Shown here piece after piece: positions 23,801 through 36,100 of a stretch of 64,000 bases of DNA. The stretch is from Eretmocerus hayati (Eukaryota > Arthropoda > Insecta > Hymenoptera > Aphelinidae), in NCBI GenBank assembly GCA_029851415.1, contig CM056743.1, forward strand, positions 123,720,305 to 123,784,304, in the 5' to 3' direction. A model generated the notes under the pieces. That model was not told the origin of the DNA and did no database searches. It was given only the letters and a program-made list of their open reading frames with translations. The translations under genes were made by a program, and so were the position numbers. The first letter of the stretch is position 1, and each line of letters opens with the position of its first letter.

Positions 23801-26119
23801 TTTTTGTCTGGATAGCCTAAATTCTGAAGAGAATAAACGGGAGGGGTGAATCTTAGTACCAATATTTTTGATAAAAATGGCGCTAAACTCACTGTGTAAA
23901 CTTTATGGTTCCCGTGAGTAGTTACTCTACAGATACCAATTCCAGGTAAACAACTAAGATTAGAACTAGGTACAAGAGATTGACAAACGTTGATGAGAAA
24001 AACCTCATTCTCAGTTTCGATAGAGTAGTTTTCTTCTTGATTGCTGAATTGATTGAAGTTGAGTCCACTTGGCCCAATGACACAATTACTCTAAATTGAG
24101 TTGCAGAGTTAAATTAAATGGATTTCAATACAAGACCGATACAGAATCGTGCAAGTTTACCCGTTCTTTGCAAACAAGGTGGGTGCTGACTTTGATAACA
24201 TCAAAACATCCATTTTCTTCTATAGAGGATTCATATACTGTACCACAATAGAATTCTATTATAGTATAACGATGCTGCTGTCTTGAATTACACAAATCTC
24301 CATTTGTGTAATTCAAGTACGGATGACCTTCCTTCCAATTCAAATCGAAATTTGCGATGCCATTTGATATGCTTTTATGGAGCTTGCAAGAACCTGAAAA
24401 CACGTATAGAATAGTGGGTCAGAAAATTATCTAGAGTCCACTTGAAACCTAAGAGGAAGGATTGGCATTTTACAACAAACCTGATTTCTTTGAACATGTG
24501 GAATTGTGCAAAGGTCTGCAAATACTGTACATAAACACTTCGTTCATTCCAAATGGTCGAACTTTATAATCTTGGTACATTAAAGATGTTAAATTGTAAA
24601 TTTCATTTGTCTCTGGATCCTTCACTACACATTGCATTTTGTTGGCTTGATTAGTGCTTTTCTGTTCAAGAGCTGATTCGCTACAAGCAGCAGCAGTTTC
24701 CCATGTGAATAGGAATTGACATTTTTCCATTCCTCCTGAATACTTTGGTAACGACTCCTGAGAAAAAAATATTTCTTACAAAATCGATTCAAAACAATAA
24801 TGCTGCAAAATCGTAGAGAAAATTGTGACTGAACCTACTGTTTCATTCAAATTACATTTGAATATTATGGTCGTTTCCATACTATTGACACTTGCAGATT
24901 TCTGTTTACAAGGTGCTCCATGTCTGTATGTAATTGACAAGGTTCCATCTTGATTGTAACGTAAGTTATCGCTAGGTTCTCCTAAATTGAAGCTTTACAA
25001 ACACCAGAGAAAGGATAGAATTAATACTTTTATACAAAAAAAATAGACCCCGTGAAACAAAATTAGACTGATTACCTTTTACCACTTTTATCAACTAGGC
25101 AAGCTGCATTGGTTGATTTACAAGTGTTGCGGCCATAGAGGACAGTATGGCAAACATTTAATATAGCAAAATGTTGGTTGTCAACTGGAATCTTGTAATT
25201 ACCAGATAGATCTATCAATGCAGTCAGATCGTAATGACTCAAATTATTGTTTACAGAACAGTTGAGCTTTTTATGTTTGGAGCAAGCAAGCTCAGTCCTC
25301 CATATCATGTAGAAATCACATTCATTGTAATCCTAGAGAATCCATTGATTAAATTACAAGTTGCCTAGATAAAGGTGTGTAGTTTTATACACATCAACTT
25401 TATAACTGATCTAATTCAAAGACAAGACTTGATTGAAAGAAAGAGAAAGTAGGATAAGAATCTTGGTTACAGTAAATATGAAATTATCCAGAAAATAAGA
25501 GCATGCCATATGAGGATTTTCTTACCGACGGAAATAATACAATTCCATTGGAATCTGTTACTTTCAAATCACATATCATCTTGATTTTCATGGTATAGTT
25601 GTTATTCATGTTACAACTATCTCCGGTGAACTCAAAAGAGATTTCATTGAATTCCTGTAATACTTTTGGTACCCCCTTGCCTAAGAATTAAAATGATTTG
25701 AATTTCATGATACTTCATAATGCAATAAAAGTTAGCCTTGAGTGAAGGCTGTTTTTACCTATTCCTATTTCAGTCCCTTCTTTAGTTAGACAAACTGAAT
25801 AATTCTCATCATTGTGACATTTATCCAACAAAGGTCTACACAATTGAAATCTCCATAAGGCATCTCTGTCATGTTGCATGATGTTGTCTTTTACATTATC
25901 AGAGAGAGAAGAAAAATCTATGTCTGACTGAGCTTCAGGATTGCGAATGTAGCAATAATTTGTCTAGAAATGAAACATCCTTGAGAAGTTGGAATACATG
26001 AAATTTGTAATATAAAATACATAGAATCATGAATCAATACTTACGGAGTTATTCATGATGACCTTAGAACTGAAAATAGGCCAGAGATGAATGGCCACAA
26101 TCAAAAATAGCCAATCCAT
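17836..26119 (-). CDS. Lerp: Lysosomal enzyme receptor protein (CI-MPR-like)
   Basis: Fourteen exons give 842 residues: 26119-26045, 25963-25759, 25680-25526, 25332-25076, 24992-24839, 24757-24481, 24393-24161, 24090-23893, 23823-23674, 21614-21435, 21350-21096, 21018-20877, 20754-20615, 17943-17836. A signal peptide (MDWLFLIVAIHLWPIFSS) is followed by a cysteine-rich lumenal region of repeated MRH (mannose-6-phosphate receptor) domains. One membrane helix follows (GGMVAAIIATVSIMLIVIY), then a short tail. The tail ends SDNSDDDLLDCQISA, an acidic-cluster dileucine (DxxLL) motif of the kind bound by GGA adaptors. Insect Lerp sorts hydrolases from Golgi to lysosomes; from family knowledge, fly Lerp does not need mannose-6-phosphate. 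The last intron is 2.7 kb and intron 9 is 2.1 kb; both carry inverted repeats. Confidence 0.93.
18258..18401. repeat. 144-bp foldback element in last Lerp intron
   Basis: The left end CACGGATATTTGGCTGAAAC pairs with the right end ending GTTTCAGTAAAATCCGTG. The two arms meet near the centre as CCAGAGCCGCA / TGCGGCTCTGG around 18317-18346, with a short spacer. No clear target duplication is visible, so I cannot assign a superfamily. Confidence 0.75.
19077..19361 (+). CDS. Unrecognised 94-codon ORF antisense to Lerp intron
   Basis: An open frame of 94 codons from ATG to stop on the strand opposite Lerp, inside its last intron. The peptide is rich in charged residues (KTKHFPRMTAPRSRREQSF) and its composition looks less AT-driven than other frames around it. 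I recognise no domain. It may be a nested gene, an exon of one, or chance. Confidence 0.2.
   Translation: MFLLNSALKFQSMLYKAELEAKTKHFPRMTAPRSRREQSFRETPNFKQKEKNVIPCVYFIEHYPSMERDEAHVDEKNFRERMFRIMNQVSSSGG
19733..20158 (-). CDS. Unrecognised ORF with signal-peptide-like start in Lerp intron
   Basis: A 141-codon frame in the last Lerp intron, same strand as Lerp. It begins with a hydrophobic stretch (MQSLFSFIFVWAALIPCLLS) that looks like a signal peptide and is followed by about 55 residues of mixed composition. The second half becomes hydrophobic and AT-driven, as expected if only the first part is an exon. I recognise no family. It could be a nested gene's first exon or an alternative exon. Confidence 0.25.
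   Translation of the reverse strand: MQSLFSFIFVWAALIPCLLSDKFNFSESSVYHRRLGKSLGAVVLYADVVHVTRDIFFAFNESNLRYLHEFAVTSEKYNMYIYIFISRYFLSKILKLCFTDAILLIAIIIRKLCNVKISPIFYFSVFNLSAKQLQLRFQFTY
22313..22560. repeat. MITE-like inverted repeat in Lerp intron 9
   Basis: GTTCGTCTACTTGGTTTGTA at 22313 pairs with a right arm ending near 22560 (CAAACCAAGTAGACGAAAC). The arms are about 58 bp with a few mismatches, separated by about 130 bp. No coding content. I could not fix a target duplication. Confidence 0.7.
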
Positions 26120-26972
26120 AGTTTAGAAAATGTGTGATAAAACGGGCTCTCAGTTTTTCTATAAGTAAAACAAAAACATTATGTCAAAAACGAAGACTAC
26201 ATACAGAGACGCGTTGATGATGCCGGTTATTGACTGTTAGACAAGCATGATTTATCACCTTCTCTAGGTAATTGCCGGAGTCCGTTGTTGAACAGCTATC
26301 AGTATTTTATAAGGATTTACATTTTATTACAATCACCACTCACGAGAACTTTGATAGGTTTTCTCAAGCACTGGATCATCCGATTTTACATTCAGCGATT
26401 GATGAAAAGACATCACGTCGGTAATTCATACTTCAGCTTATCTAGTATAAGTAACAGGGAACGCTCGAAACACAAGACTATCAGTAATACTCTCGTTTCT
26501 TGGAATGTAAACAAAAGAAGGACGCAATCTTGATCATGATTCTGATGATGTGCAGCTTCCCCATTCCATCACCTCGCGAGTTCGCCGGGCACTGATTCCA
26601 AAACACGTTTCTTGACCATTTTCATCGATGCTTTATCACTTCATCAAGTTACCTGCTAGCAAAATGAATTATATTCTTTGCTTTGAATGTATACACAATC
26701 AAATTATTCATTTTATTTGTCTGAAAGGAAAAGCTCCCGAAAGCCGAGCTGATAACGCGCCGCTACACCCCCCGCGATAAACTGTACAACCTGACCTGAA
26801 ATTTTTGTTGATCTTCCGCTAGTTATTGCACCGCATGCGGTTTCGAATCGAACTGTTTCGAACGAAACAAGCAGCATGTGCAGATTGTTCTACATTTAGA
26901 GTTTTTCAGTGATGATTTTGAGGAAAATTATTGCTGAAAGTTACAACAGAAGAATAGCTAGAGGGATTCGCA
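26120..26972. promoter_or_regulatory. Divergent promoter region, Lerp and TTI1
   Basis: The start codons of Lerp (minus) and TTI1 (plus) are 853 bp apart and point away from each other, so promoters of both genes should lie here. A GC-rich stretch at about 26755-26785 stands out from the AT-rich surroundings. No TATA box is obvious. Confidence 0.55.
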
Positions 26973-29900
26973 ATGTCGGAACTACCTTTCACGGATGTTA
27001 TTCTTATACTAAAACCACTGTGCGAGTCTTTTATGAGCGAGCCGAGTGTAAAAAAAGCTGCTGACATAAATGAGCTTGTCAATAGAACTTCCCCGGCAAT
27101 ACTTCAAAAAATATGTGAAAACGTCATTTACCCAATATCATACCACTTGAAGAACAATACATTTGGGTAAGCTATTGAAAATTGATCCAAACCTTCATGC
27201 AGATGCATAAGGTTTGCTATAGTCTGGACTATGGATATCTATTCTTCCTAATTAACAGAAGTCAGAACAAGTTAATGTTTTTAATAACAATTCGTACTTT
27301 TCGTTGATGTTAAGTCCCAGTGGACTTGGATTTCATCAGCGTGACAATACATATTTTTCAATTTTCCTCATGATTTATTTATCTCTTGATTTATGGATTT
27401 CTATCTTTGCTACAAGTGTATAAGAATTTTTGTCTTATAGCAAATTACAAGATATTTGATGACAATGGTGACTGGTTGGTATATCATAACTCAATTTAAC
27501 AAACTCTTCTTTTCCAGTAAAGATGATAATTTGAAATTGATTGAAACCATCAGAACTGTGATCCTCAAAACTAGAGTAGAAAGCCAAAAATTGTTTTATG
27601 AACTTTACCACATTTTACGACTCCAGTTATGTCAACAAAATAACTCAATGGAATGTAAGTCTGCTGCTTGTGGCATATAGAGAGTAAGTTTAGTTTTGAT
27701 GAACGATTAAGATTGAATTTCAGTGATAGAAATACACGAGGAGCTGAAAGAGCTTGTAACTCTTTGCTTAAGGGATCTTCTGAAAAATACCACTATCAGT
27801 ATCATTGAATCATTTTACACCAGACAACGAGCTGCCCTCATAAGTCATGGCATTTACTTATGTATCAAATTAGCTCGAACAGAAAAGTCTTCGTCACTCA
27901 GGTAATTTGACTTTTCTTTCAATGTAAGAAAATAATAACAAATTCTACATTTATCTTTCTCAGAATATCTGCGATTGATGCAGTGATGGCCTTGTTACAA
28001 GTTCACGATGAGGCAGATTCTCAAGATATAGTCTTGCGCAGTCAAATAGCTGATGTAGTAATGTTATATCTACCTGGAGTAATCAGTGGCCTCCTGGAAG
28101 TAGCTCTTGGTAGTGATATCCAGAATCATAAAGTTACTGCGGTACGCTCATTCTTACTTACAAAGATTTTACTAGGATTGGCTCTACGATAATGTATGAT
28201 ATGCAACCCATACTCAAAGTATTCCTGTGATATACCTCTTCATCATGCATTATAACTGTGGATTACTTTTTGGCTTATAGTCACATCAACTGTTCCATCT
28301 TGAGTTGAACTCTTCAATTAACCTTAGGTTGCCATCAAAGCCTGGAGTAGAGCTCTAGCTCTCGTAATGCAAGACTTACCTCAAGAAGATGTTGCATTGA
28401 ATAATCAAGTTTCGACATTAATGTTGGAAAACGTCAGAAGTAAGGACTCGAATGACTTGAAGGAGATGGAGAAAGTCTTGGGTGATGCAAAGAGGACTCC
28501 TGAATGGTATCGTGCTGTTTCTGAGAAATTCAAGGAAATTTTCATAGAACTGGATCTTTTGACAAAACATTCAAACTTCAAGGTTCGAAAAGAATTAGGC
28601 CAAGCTGTTAGTCTTTTGTTGCTGACTTGCTCTAGGTACATATCTACAAGATATGAGATCTTACAGAAGGTCATTTGTTCATGCTTTGACTAAATTACCG
28701 TAGATTTTGTGTATGTTATCATACCAAATTTCAGGAATATGGAGCCTTGTTTTCAAATTTTCATTGAAATTCTGATCACTTTGTCTGAAGATGAGAATAG
28801 TCAAGTTTCTGCCGAAGCAATCAAAACTTTGAACCAACTCCAAGAATTATACCATCAGAATCCAAAAATGAAATCAATCATTGAGATTCTAGAAGAACAG
28901 CTCTATAATTTACTAATAAAGTTACCCAGAGTAATAAGATCGTCTGGTGAGATGATAACTTTCTGGATTAATCATGTTTGCATGAAATTCTATACCCTAT
29001 TTTTTGTAGGTGAATCTTCACAGTTGATGTGGTTGAATCGTTTTGCTGGGTATCTTAAAATCTTAGGCAATCAAAGACTCTCGCGAATCTTGCTATCAGC
29101 ATCTCATTTCCAGAAACTGATCGTTACTCTGGTACACCTTGCAGAGCTTGATTGCAGTGGTGTTTCCTTATTAGAAGATATTACAGAAATTGGTCAGTTT
29201 GCATTGGTATACTGAAGTCCAAATTTCTATGAGGAATCTTAAATTCATCTCTTTTCAGACTTTGAAGACAATTTTTGCCATGATTCTCCTATAGCCTGGA
29301 AAGAGTTTAAATTCCTACCTGATCAAAATGCAGGAGAAAAATTGATGAAGATATTCAAAATTTTGGGCGAGATTCAAGATCGTAAATTTTTGGTAGAAAG
29401 TATATTGAAAATCATACCCAACGCGTCAAAATTCAAGAAAGAATTGATCCTACTATTAAACACAATACTAGAAGGTATAATCAGATTACATATATTGTTG
29501 ATAATTTCTGCTGATAAATTACAAATGATAATTTACAAAATTTCGCAGTCCCGAGAGATGACGAGATTCAAGTGTCAATATGTAAGCAAGTTGTGGAGTA
29601 TTACTTAGAGCCAGATATCTGGGTATTACCTTTTACGGTATCTGAAGATGTCAGTCTTCAAAATGCTCAAAACAATATAATACAGGCTTGTCTCTTGCTG
29701 GAGGGTTTGGGGATCGTATCAAATTTGTTGCAAAAGGATTTTCAAATTTTTCTATTGAAAACGTTGTATCCGATCATGGAGCGAGCAGGTAATATGAGCA
29801 TTAGATCATGCACATTACTGACGGTTGTGCGCGTGATAAGCAACCTCTGATATTTTTACTTTCACAGGCTGTGAACACAACTTAGTTCGGACCATTGGAT

Positions 29901-31497
29901 TGTCGACTCTCAGAACTATATCAAAATCTCAAAACCTTGATACCATAGGTAATTTATTCAAGGTTAACGTCGATTATATTACCTATCATGTGTCGATGAA
30001 ATTGCGACGAGTCGACAGGAACCCAGGAGTTTTAAATGTTGTGAAAGTTGTAACACAGTATACCACAATGGATTTTCTCCCACATTTGAATAGTATAGTC
30101 GACGATATACTAGTGCAGTCTGCTTCCAACATACAGAGGCGGAACGCTACTTCATTCCTCAGAGTTTTCCATGCATTTGCCATTTGTATCGAAAAATTAT
30201 CAAATAACGAATACAGTGACAAAACCGATGAATTTTTGACAGCTATGAAAGCTCTTACACCAGCCGAAATCATCATCAATAATATCATTGAATTCAAAAA
30301 TGCTCAAAATGAATCTAGAATGTACGATAGTCCCGCAGAATTAGAGGAATTCGATGAAAATCTTCTGGATTGTGCCAAAAACGATGCAATTGATGCATTT
30401 ACAGGAGAACTAGGTCAAGGTATGAGACTAACATTATATATTTTGCTGAATTAAATACTTATGTCTATATTTGTTAGATAACACTGGTAATTCTCATCAT
30501 TTCTTTTCTGCAGATGAAGAAAACAAAAAACCTCCATACTTCGTCAGTATGATCAGAGAAATCATGAAAAGATGTCTTCATTATTTACCTTCACAAGACT
30601 TTACTGAATCAAGTTTATCAATGCAAACTTTAAAAAAGGGTGCTCTTATTCTCAAGCAATGGGAGAATGAGTTACTTCCAGTAATCCACGAGCTGTGGCA
30701 CCCTCTAGTTCATAGGTTTCAGAGTCCAAATCCTTTAGTGATAAATCATGCATGGCAACTGCTGTGCTGTATAGCCAAAGTTTCTCAAGATTTTATTCGG
30801 GCCAGAACACTAAAGTGAATGTCATCCTTTTTTCTTCAATCAAACTGAATGTTCCTTATCCTATCAATTTATTTAATATTACGGTTTTTAGGCAAATTTT
30901 ACCATGTTTATCGAGTTTTCTGAAGAGATCATTGATAGAAAGTTACAAAAAAGATCCCGCAAGCACTTACAAATATACCCAGCTATTCAAACTGCAAAGA
31001 GAAATTTTAACCCAGATGGGCAGTCTTGTCAGAGATTTAAAAATACACGAAAAAGATACTTGGGACATTCTGGAAATTACGGAGCCTTACCTCGACTCCA
31101 TGCAGCATTCTCAACTTCAGGTATTTTTAATTTTGTAAGAATCAAGAAATTAATTAATTGATTAGACCAAAAATAAATGTTTCTTACATTATTTATAGGA
31201 GAGCTGTGTAAATATGTACAAAGAAATTTCAGACTACAATGTAGACCTTGTTCATATAAAATGTATGGATATTTGGAACCGGCAAGTGGAATCTGTATCA
31301 TTAGGAAATGATTCAAGAGAATGGTATTCCGAGGTAACCATAACGAATCAAACGTGACGTAATGATCTAGTCGAAAATCATATGACATTTTTTTTCTCAT
31401 CTTGCAGGTGATCAACTGCAGCACTCCAAGTACTTTCAAACGAAATTTGCTGAATATATTGGATTATATACATAGCAGTCACAAAGAATTTTTATAA
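26973..31497 (+). CDS. TTI1: TELO2-interacting protein 1 homolog (TTI1)
   Basis: Fourteen exons give 1,050 residues: 26973-27166, 27518-27654, 27724-27901, 27964-28141, 28328-28635, 28735-28946, 29010-29192, 29259-29474, 29549-29788, 29868-30419, 30514-30814, 30892-31120, 31199-31333, 31408-31497. The length is close to human TTI1. TTI1 is a HEAT-repeat scaffold of the TTT complex (TELO2-TTI1-TTI2) that, with HSP90, matures PIKK kinases such as mTOR, ATM and ATR. Helical repeats fill the protein. The recognisable blocks are RTPEWYRAVSEKFKEIF, LFKVNVDYITYHVSMKLR and the C-terminal region around YLDSMQHSQLQ. All introns are short with normal GT-AG ends. It diverges from Lerp. Confidence 0.9.
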
Positions 31498-33100
31498 TTT
31501 TGTTTATACTTGAATTTGTACACATTAGAAATTGCATATCTTTGTATACTACAGAAAAAGTATCCTGGTAGATTTTAATAAGGTTTAGGACGTAGTACCT
31601 TTTTTATCTGAATCATGTGCAAAAACATTGAGATGTAATTATGGAAAATTATGCAAGTCTGAGTTGATCCAATGGATTGCGCAATGGGATTCAATAACAA
31701 CGATGTCAACATTGAATTTCAAGTTCGTTTTTAAAGCTCCTCTCGAAATTGGAGACTCTTTAGACATTATTTGGCAACTTTATATTTTCATGAAGAAAGT
31801 TCATGGTGAAAAGAGAACTGCTATTCCATTTGACACAAAACATACGAAATTAAGATACACGTCCCAAATTGTGATTCAAAATTCACTCATCGTCTGAAAT
31901 TCGTCAATATATACTTTTCATTTTCAATCGAACCAGAGCACGTGTTAATTCATGATTTAGATCTTGTTTCTCACTTGATCAAAATGAGAAGCTATCTCTA
32001 AAACACTACGATTCAAAGTCACATTTATTGTGTTTCTGTAAGTTATGTACAAACATAAATATAAGTTTTCTAGCCTTAACGATCCTCCTTTGGTTCATTT
32101 TAGCCCATGGATGTTTTTGTTGAAGTTATTGTAATAGGCTTTGTAATAAAAGTTTGCGTAAGATAATTTATTCACGAAGTATCTTCACCTTCTTTGATCA
32201 GTATGTCTAGTTGTAATACTTCACTCGAACATTTTTCAACTTTCAAACGAGGCTAACAATATACAAAAATTTCTTGCCTGAGAATTCTTTTTCAAACTTT
32301 GTATACTCTCGATGGAAATTTTCTAATCATTTGAAACGACACTCCATTTAACCAATCACGACGAAAAGTTCGGACATCTAAAAAGCGATGTCTTCTTTCT
32401 CTTTTACAATTTGGCCATATCTTTCTGCTACTGAGCAGATTTGACTTTAGCCAAGAGCGGTGTCATCTAAATAGGAGAAAGTAATTTCAACTTGAATAAT
32501 TTTTTGAAAAAAACGTGAAGTTGACATCATTCAAAACAATCGTCTAGGTTTCGTGACAATATTTCGTTTTCCTCCTCTTTTCAATAGAACAAATCAACAG
32601 GTTTGCAGATAGCGATTGAGACCTTTTCAAGAACTTTCTACAATAACGAACTGATAATTGAATCCACTTCAAAAGTACTTGTTCTCTTCATTTGTTACTC
32701 AAATCTACGTACCGAACAATCACAGGTAATAAACACCCACTTTCTCAAAGTATCCCAATCTATACATATTCACCACTTTCACTGGGAACCACATTTCACA
32801 CATTTACATTATCCCTGAGAATATACATTATTCCATCAGTGATAAATTTCAATTGATTAACCTTAATTTACAAATGATATTTAGGTCCCTAAATTGAGCT
32901 GGTGGTGTTGAATCTTGATAGTTCAAGTTACCAAAAACGATTGTTCTCACTCAAGAGAATGGCAACAAAAAAACAGTATCTAATATAAGCTATTGAGTGG
33001 ATGAGATACCTTTGATGAACTGTAGATTCAGATCAGAGCTACTGATGTAAAGGCATGGTGCAGGTAGTGAGTTAACATGAGACTGGCTTGCTCTGCGTCA
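31498..33100. other. Convergent 3' region between TTI1 and EMC1
   Basis: About 1.6 kb between two stops facing each other. Frames at 31628-31897 and 32603-32818 match no family I know. An AATAAA in GTAATAAAAG near 32144 could serve TTI1. Nothing else stands out. Confidence 0.5.
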
Positions 33101-36100
33101 TTACTTCCAGGCTTGCTTCTGTAACTTTTGTGAAGCAAACTTCTTCGAAGCATATGAAGAAATTACCAAGGCTGCAAGCACTATAACTATGAGATAGTAG
33201 TCGAAGTCTTCTTTGAGTACGTCAAACGTTTTCGACGGCGATACTCTCGTGTAAAACAAGTCTAGAATTGAAATTGATATGATCAGTGATAGGTCCTGGT
33301 TTGATTTATTACACGATTTATAAACAATTTCTCCAAAATTTCAACGATTGCTTGGGAAGATTGCAAGCCAATCAAAACACTATTTTAATTTGAATACATT
33401 GCGTCTAACTCGGCAATTATGTCATAGCGTGAATGATTTAAGAATATTTCCAAATTTTGTGCAAAGCGAATCGTAAGGTAACCGCTACAATCATACATGA
33501 AGAGCTATAATCTAGATCTTCATTCAGAATGTTTTCAAACTTACCAAGACCACGAACAAAGACTAGACAAGTACTTTCAAGGCCACTGGGACTTGTATGA
33601 ATGCCAGCAACTCTGTGGATACTTTGATTATAATTTATGATACCATCCATGTGGATTGGTATTTCTGGCATGTATGGAATGACACCCTCCTCTCGCATTT
33701 CAGGATTGACCGGTCTTCTTGGATCCAACAGCATCCATGGTAACTCTAAAACTCCTCCATTGGCCAATGCAACTGCAATAAAGGAAATGTTGATCGTTGG
33801 CTTTCGAAAATACTATGGCCTACTACGAGATCGATAGCATTCTTACATAAAGGTCGAGTATTATTTAATTTGTTTTGTTTGTCCGAAAAAAAGCAGAAGT
33901 AGCACTCTTTATTTTGTATAAAAAATGTCTGGTCCATTTAGATTGTTACGAGGATTGTCGTAAGAATGGATATACATAAGTAGAATTACGAAATGATTTT
34001 TTTGAGTCCATTCGTAATTACCTAGAACATGTTTACTGGTGATCCCTTTTTCCGTAATGGTTTCTTGCATCGATTCAATCGAGGCTGGGAAAATGAAAGC
34101 TTGTCTTTCGACGAGCGGTAACTTGGTTCCGGCTAAGGATGAGAATACTGAAACAAAATGAATCGTCGAATTTGAGATTGACGTTTGATTCATGAGAATC
34201 TGATTGTAAAAAGAATTTGGGAAGTACCTGTGGATGTGCTCTGGTACTTGCCCTCGTACAACTCTAAACTCGCCAGCTCCGTTCTGCGGCTTTTTTCGTT
34301 ATAGTAACTATAAACCAGCCAGTTTTCGGAGTGAACAATGTGAACGGGTCCCCTGATTCGTTTGTGTACGATCGAGAAGACCATTGTTCCGGATACAACG
34401 TCCAATAAGTATAATGTTAAAGTATCTGCAACATATCGAGAAGCAAATCAATAAATATCTTCGAATTGACGAGAAAGGCACGAAGAAATGAGTAATAAGA
34501 AGAATCGTTACTTTTATGAGCACCACTTGTTCCTTGAGTAGCAATAGCGACGAGATTAGGATTGATATACTTGTACAAAACGGATCTGTCACTCAGCACG
34601 CGACCTTGTGAGTGTACTCTTTCGAGAGGACTCTTGGATACGACATGGGTTATCTGTTGAGTCTTTGGCGACAAGTAGAGCTCCCATACCTGAAAAAACA
34701 TGATACCATGAAGAATTTCGTGATGCGTCGAGAACAATATTTGAAGTTATCATAAGCAATTTTGTAGATATTTCGTCCTTGATGTTTAATATATAAGTTG
34801 ATTATTTGGTCTCATCCATCTGAGAAAAAATTCTTGGTCGTACGGCCATGCGTATTGTCGTACGACCCAAATGGTATTTGCTGCAGAACAATACCGATTT
34901 TGTTATCGCATCAATCTATCAGAACGGTTTGGTGATCTGGTATTAGAGCCAGAATAGTTCAATATAACGCGTATATTTCGAACGCTCCGATACATGATGG
35001 ATTCAATGTCACATTACGGATATTTTGCTACAAAAGCTACCAATTTTTTGCACGGGATAGCACCGCAAAGGGACAAATATAATCCAACGATTTTTTAGGT
35101 TATTCATGCCAGATTGGTTCAATAACAAAATCATTTTGCTGTGGTGACAATCCAGTATTGGTCTGACGGCAATACCACGTAGCAATATAGTCGTATTGTT
35201 CTGACGGCAATATTTTATTCTCAGTGTGAAGGACGGTGGGGAACTAAATAAATTCCCAAAATTTCATGAAAGAAATTTTATTGCTACGTTTCGTCCACTA
35301 GGTTTCGTGGACCTCATCACGCTTCAGGTTTGTTATTCTTTAGATCGTCATGATATTTTTGAACGATCTTGTAATAGAGCACAGACATAACGTCTGGCTC
35401 CTGTCGATACAGGTAAATAGAATGAGTGAATAGAATTTGACTCATTTGGCAGATTACAATTTGAATACGAGTTATGGGTATCAATTTTTATGACTCCAGT
35501 TGAGTCGAAAAAATTATTGAATTCGAGAGAATTTTGAGCTATTGAGGTATAAAATTTCAAAGAGTGCTAAAGGCATCCATTGTGACTCTAGGTAGAATTC
35601 TGAAAATATCTTCAGTTTCAAAGAAAAGTGACGGTGATATTTCCATCGAACTGACAAGAGAATTTTAGAAAACTATACAACATAAAAGATGGTCCTAGCA
35701 ATTTCACTTAATCTCATCCCCCAGTATACTGAGGGCCACATTATGTCCACATTTGCTGAATAGTGGTCTCATAAAAAACGTAAACCAATTTGTACGTCAA
35801 CAGCTTCTACTCATTGCAAAGCCCAGGTTCTTCCGAATTCGGAAACACGATTCAAATACAGTACCCAATTTTTCAATCTTACCTTGTTAGTGACGAGATT
35901 CTGTTGAGTACTAAAAGCGAGCGAGTAACCCGCGAGTTGACCCGTCGTTTTGTCAACGGTAAAGATGTAGGTGTTACGCCCAAGCGACGTGACCAAAGCA
36001 CTTGCGCTCTCTGGATACACGTGAGCTTGCTCATGTTCGTCCAGGATCACGATGCTCCGAAGGAATGTATCAGTGCTTGCGTGAAGCAACATCGACTGCT

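Noticed and set aside
34820..35224. Possible MITE with CTGAG ends in an EMC1 intron
   Set aside because: The ends CTGAGAAAAAATT and ATTTTATTCTCAG pair only roughly, no target duplication is visible and the inner match is weak.
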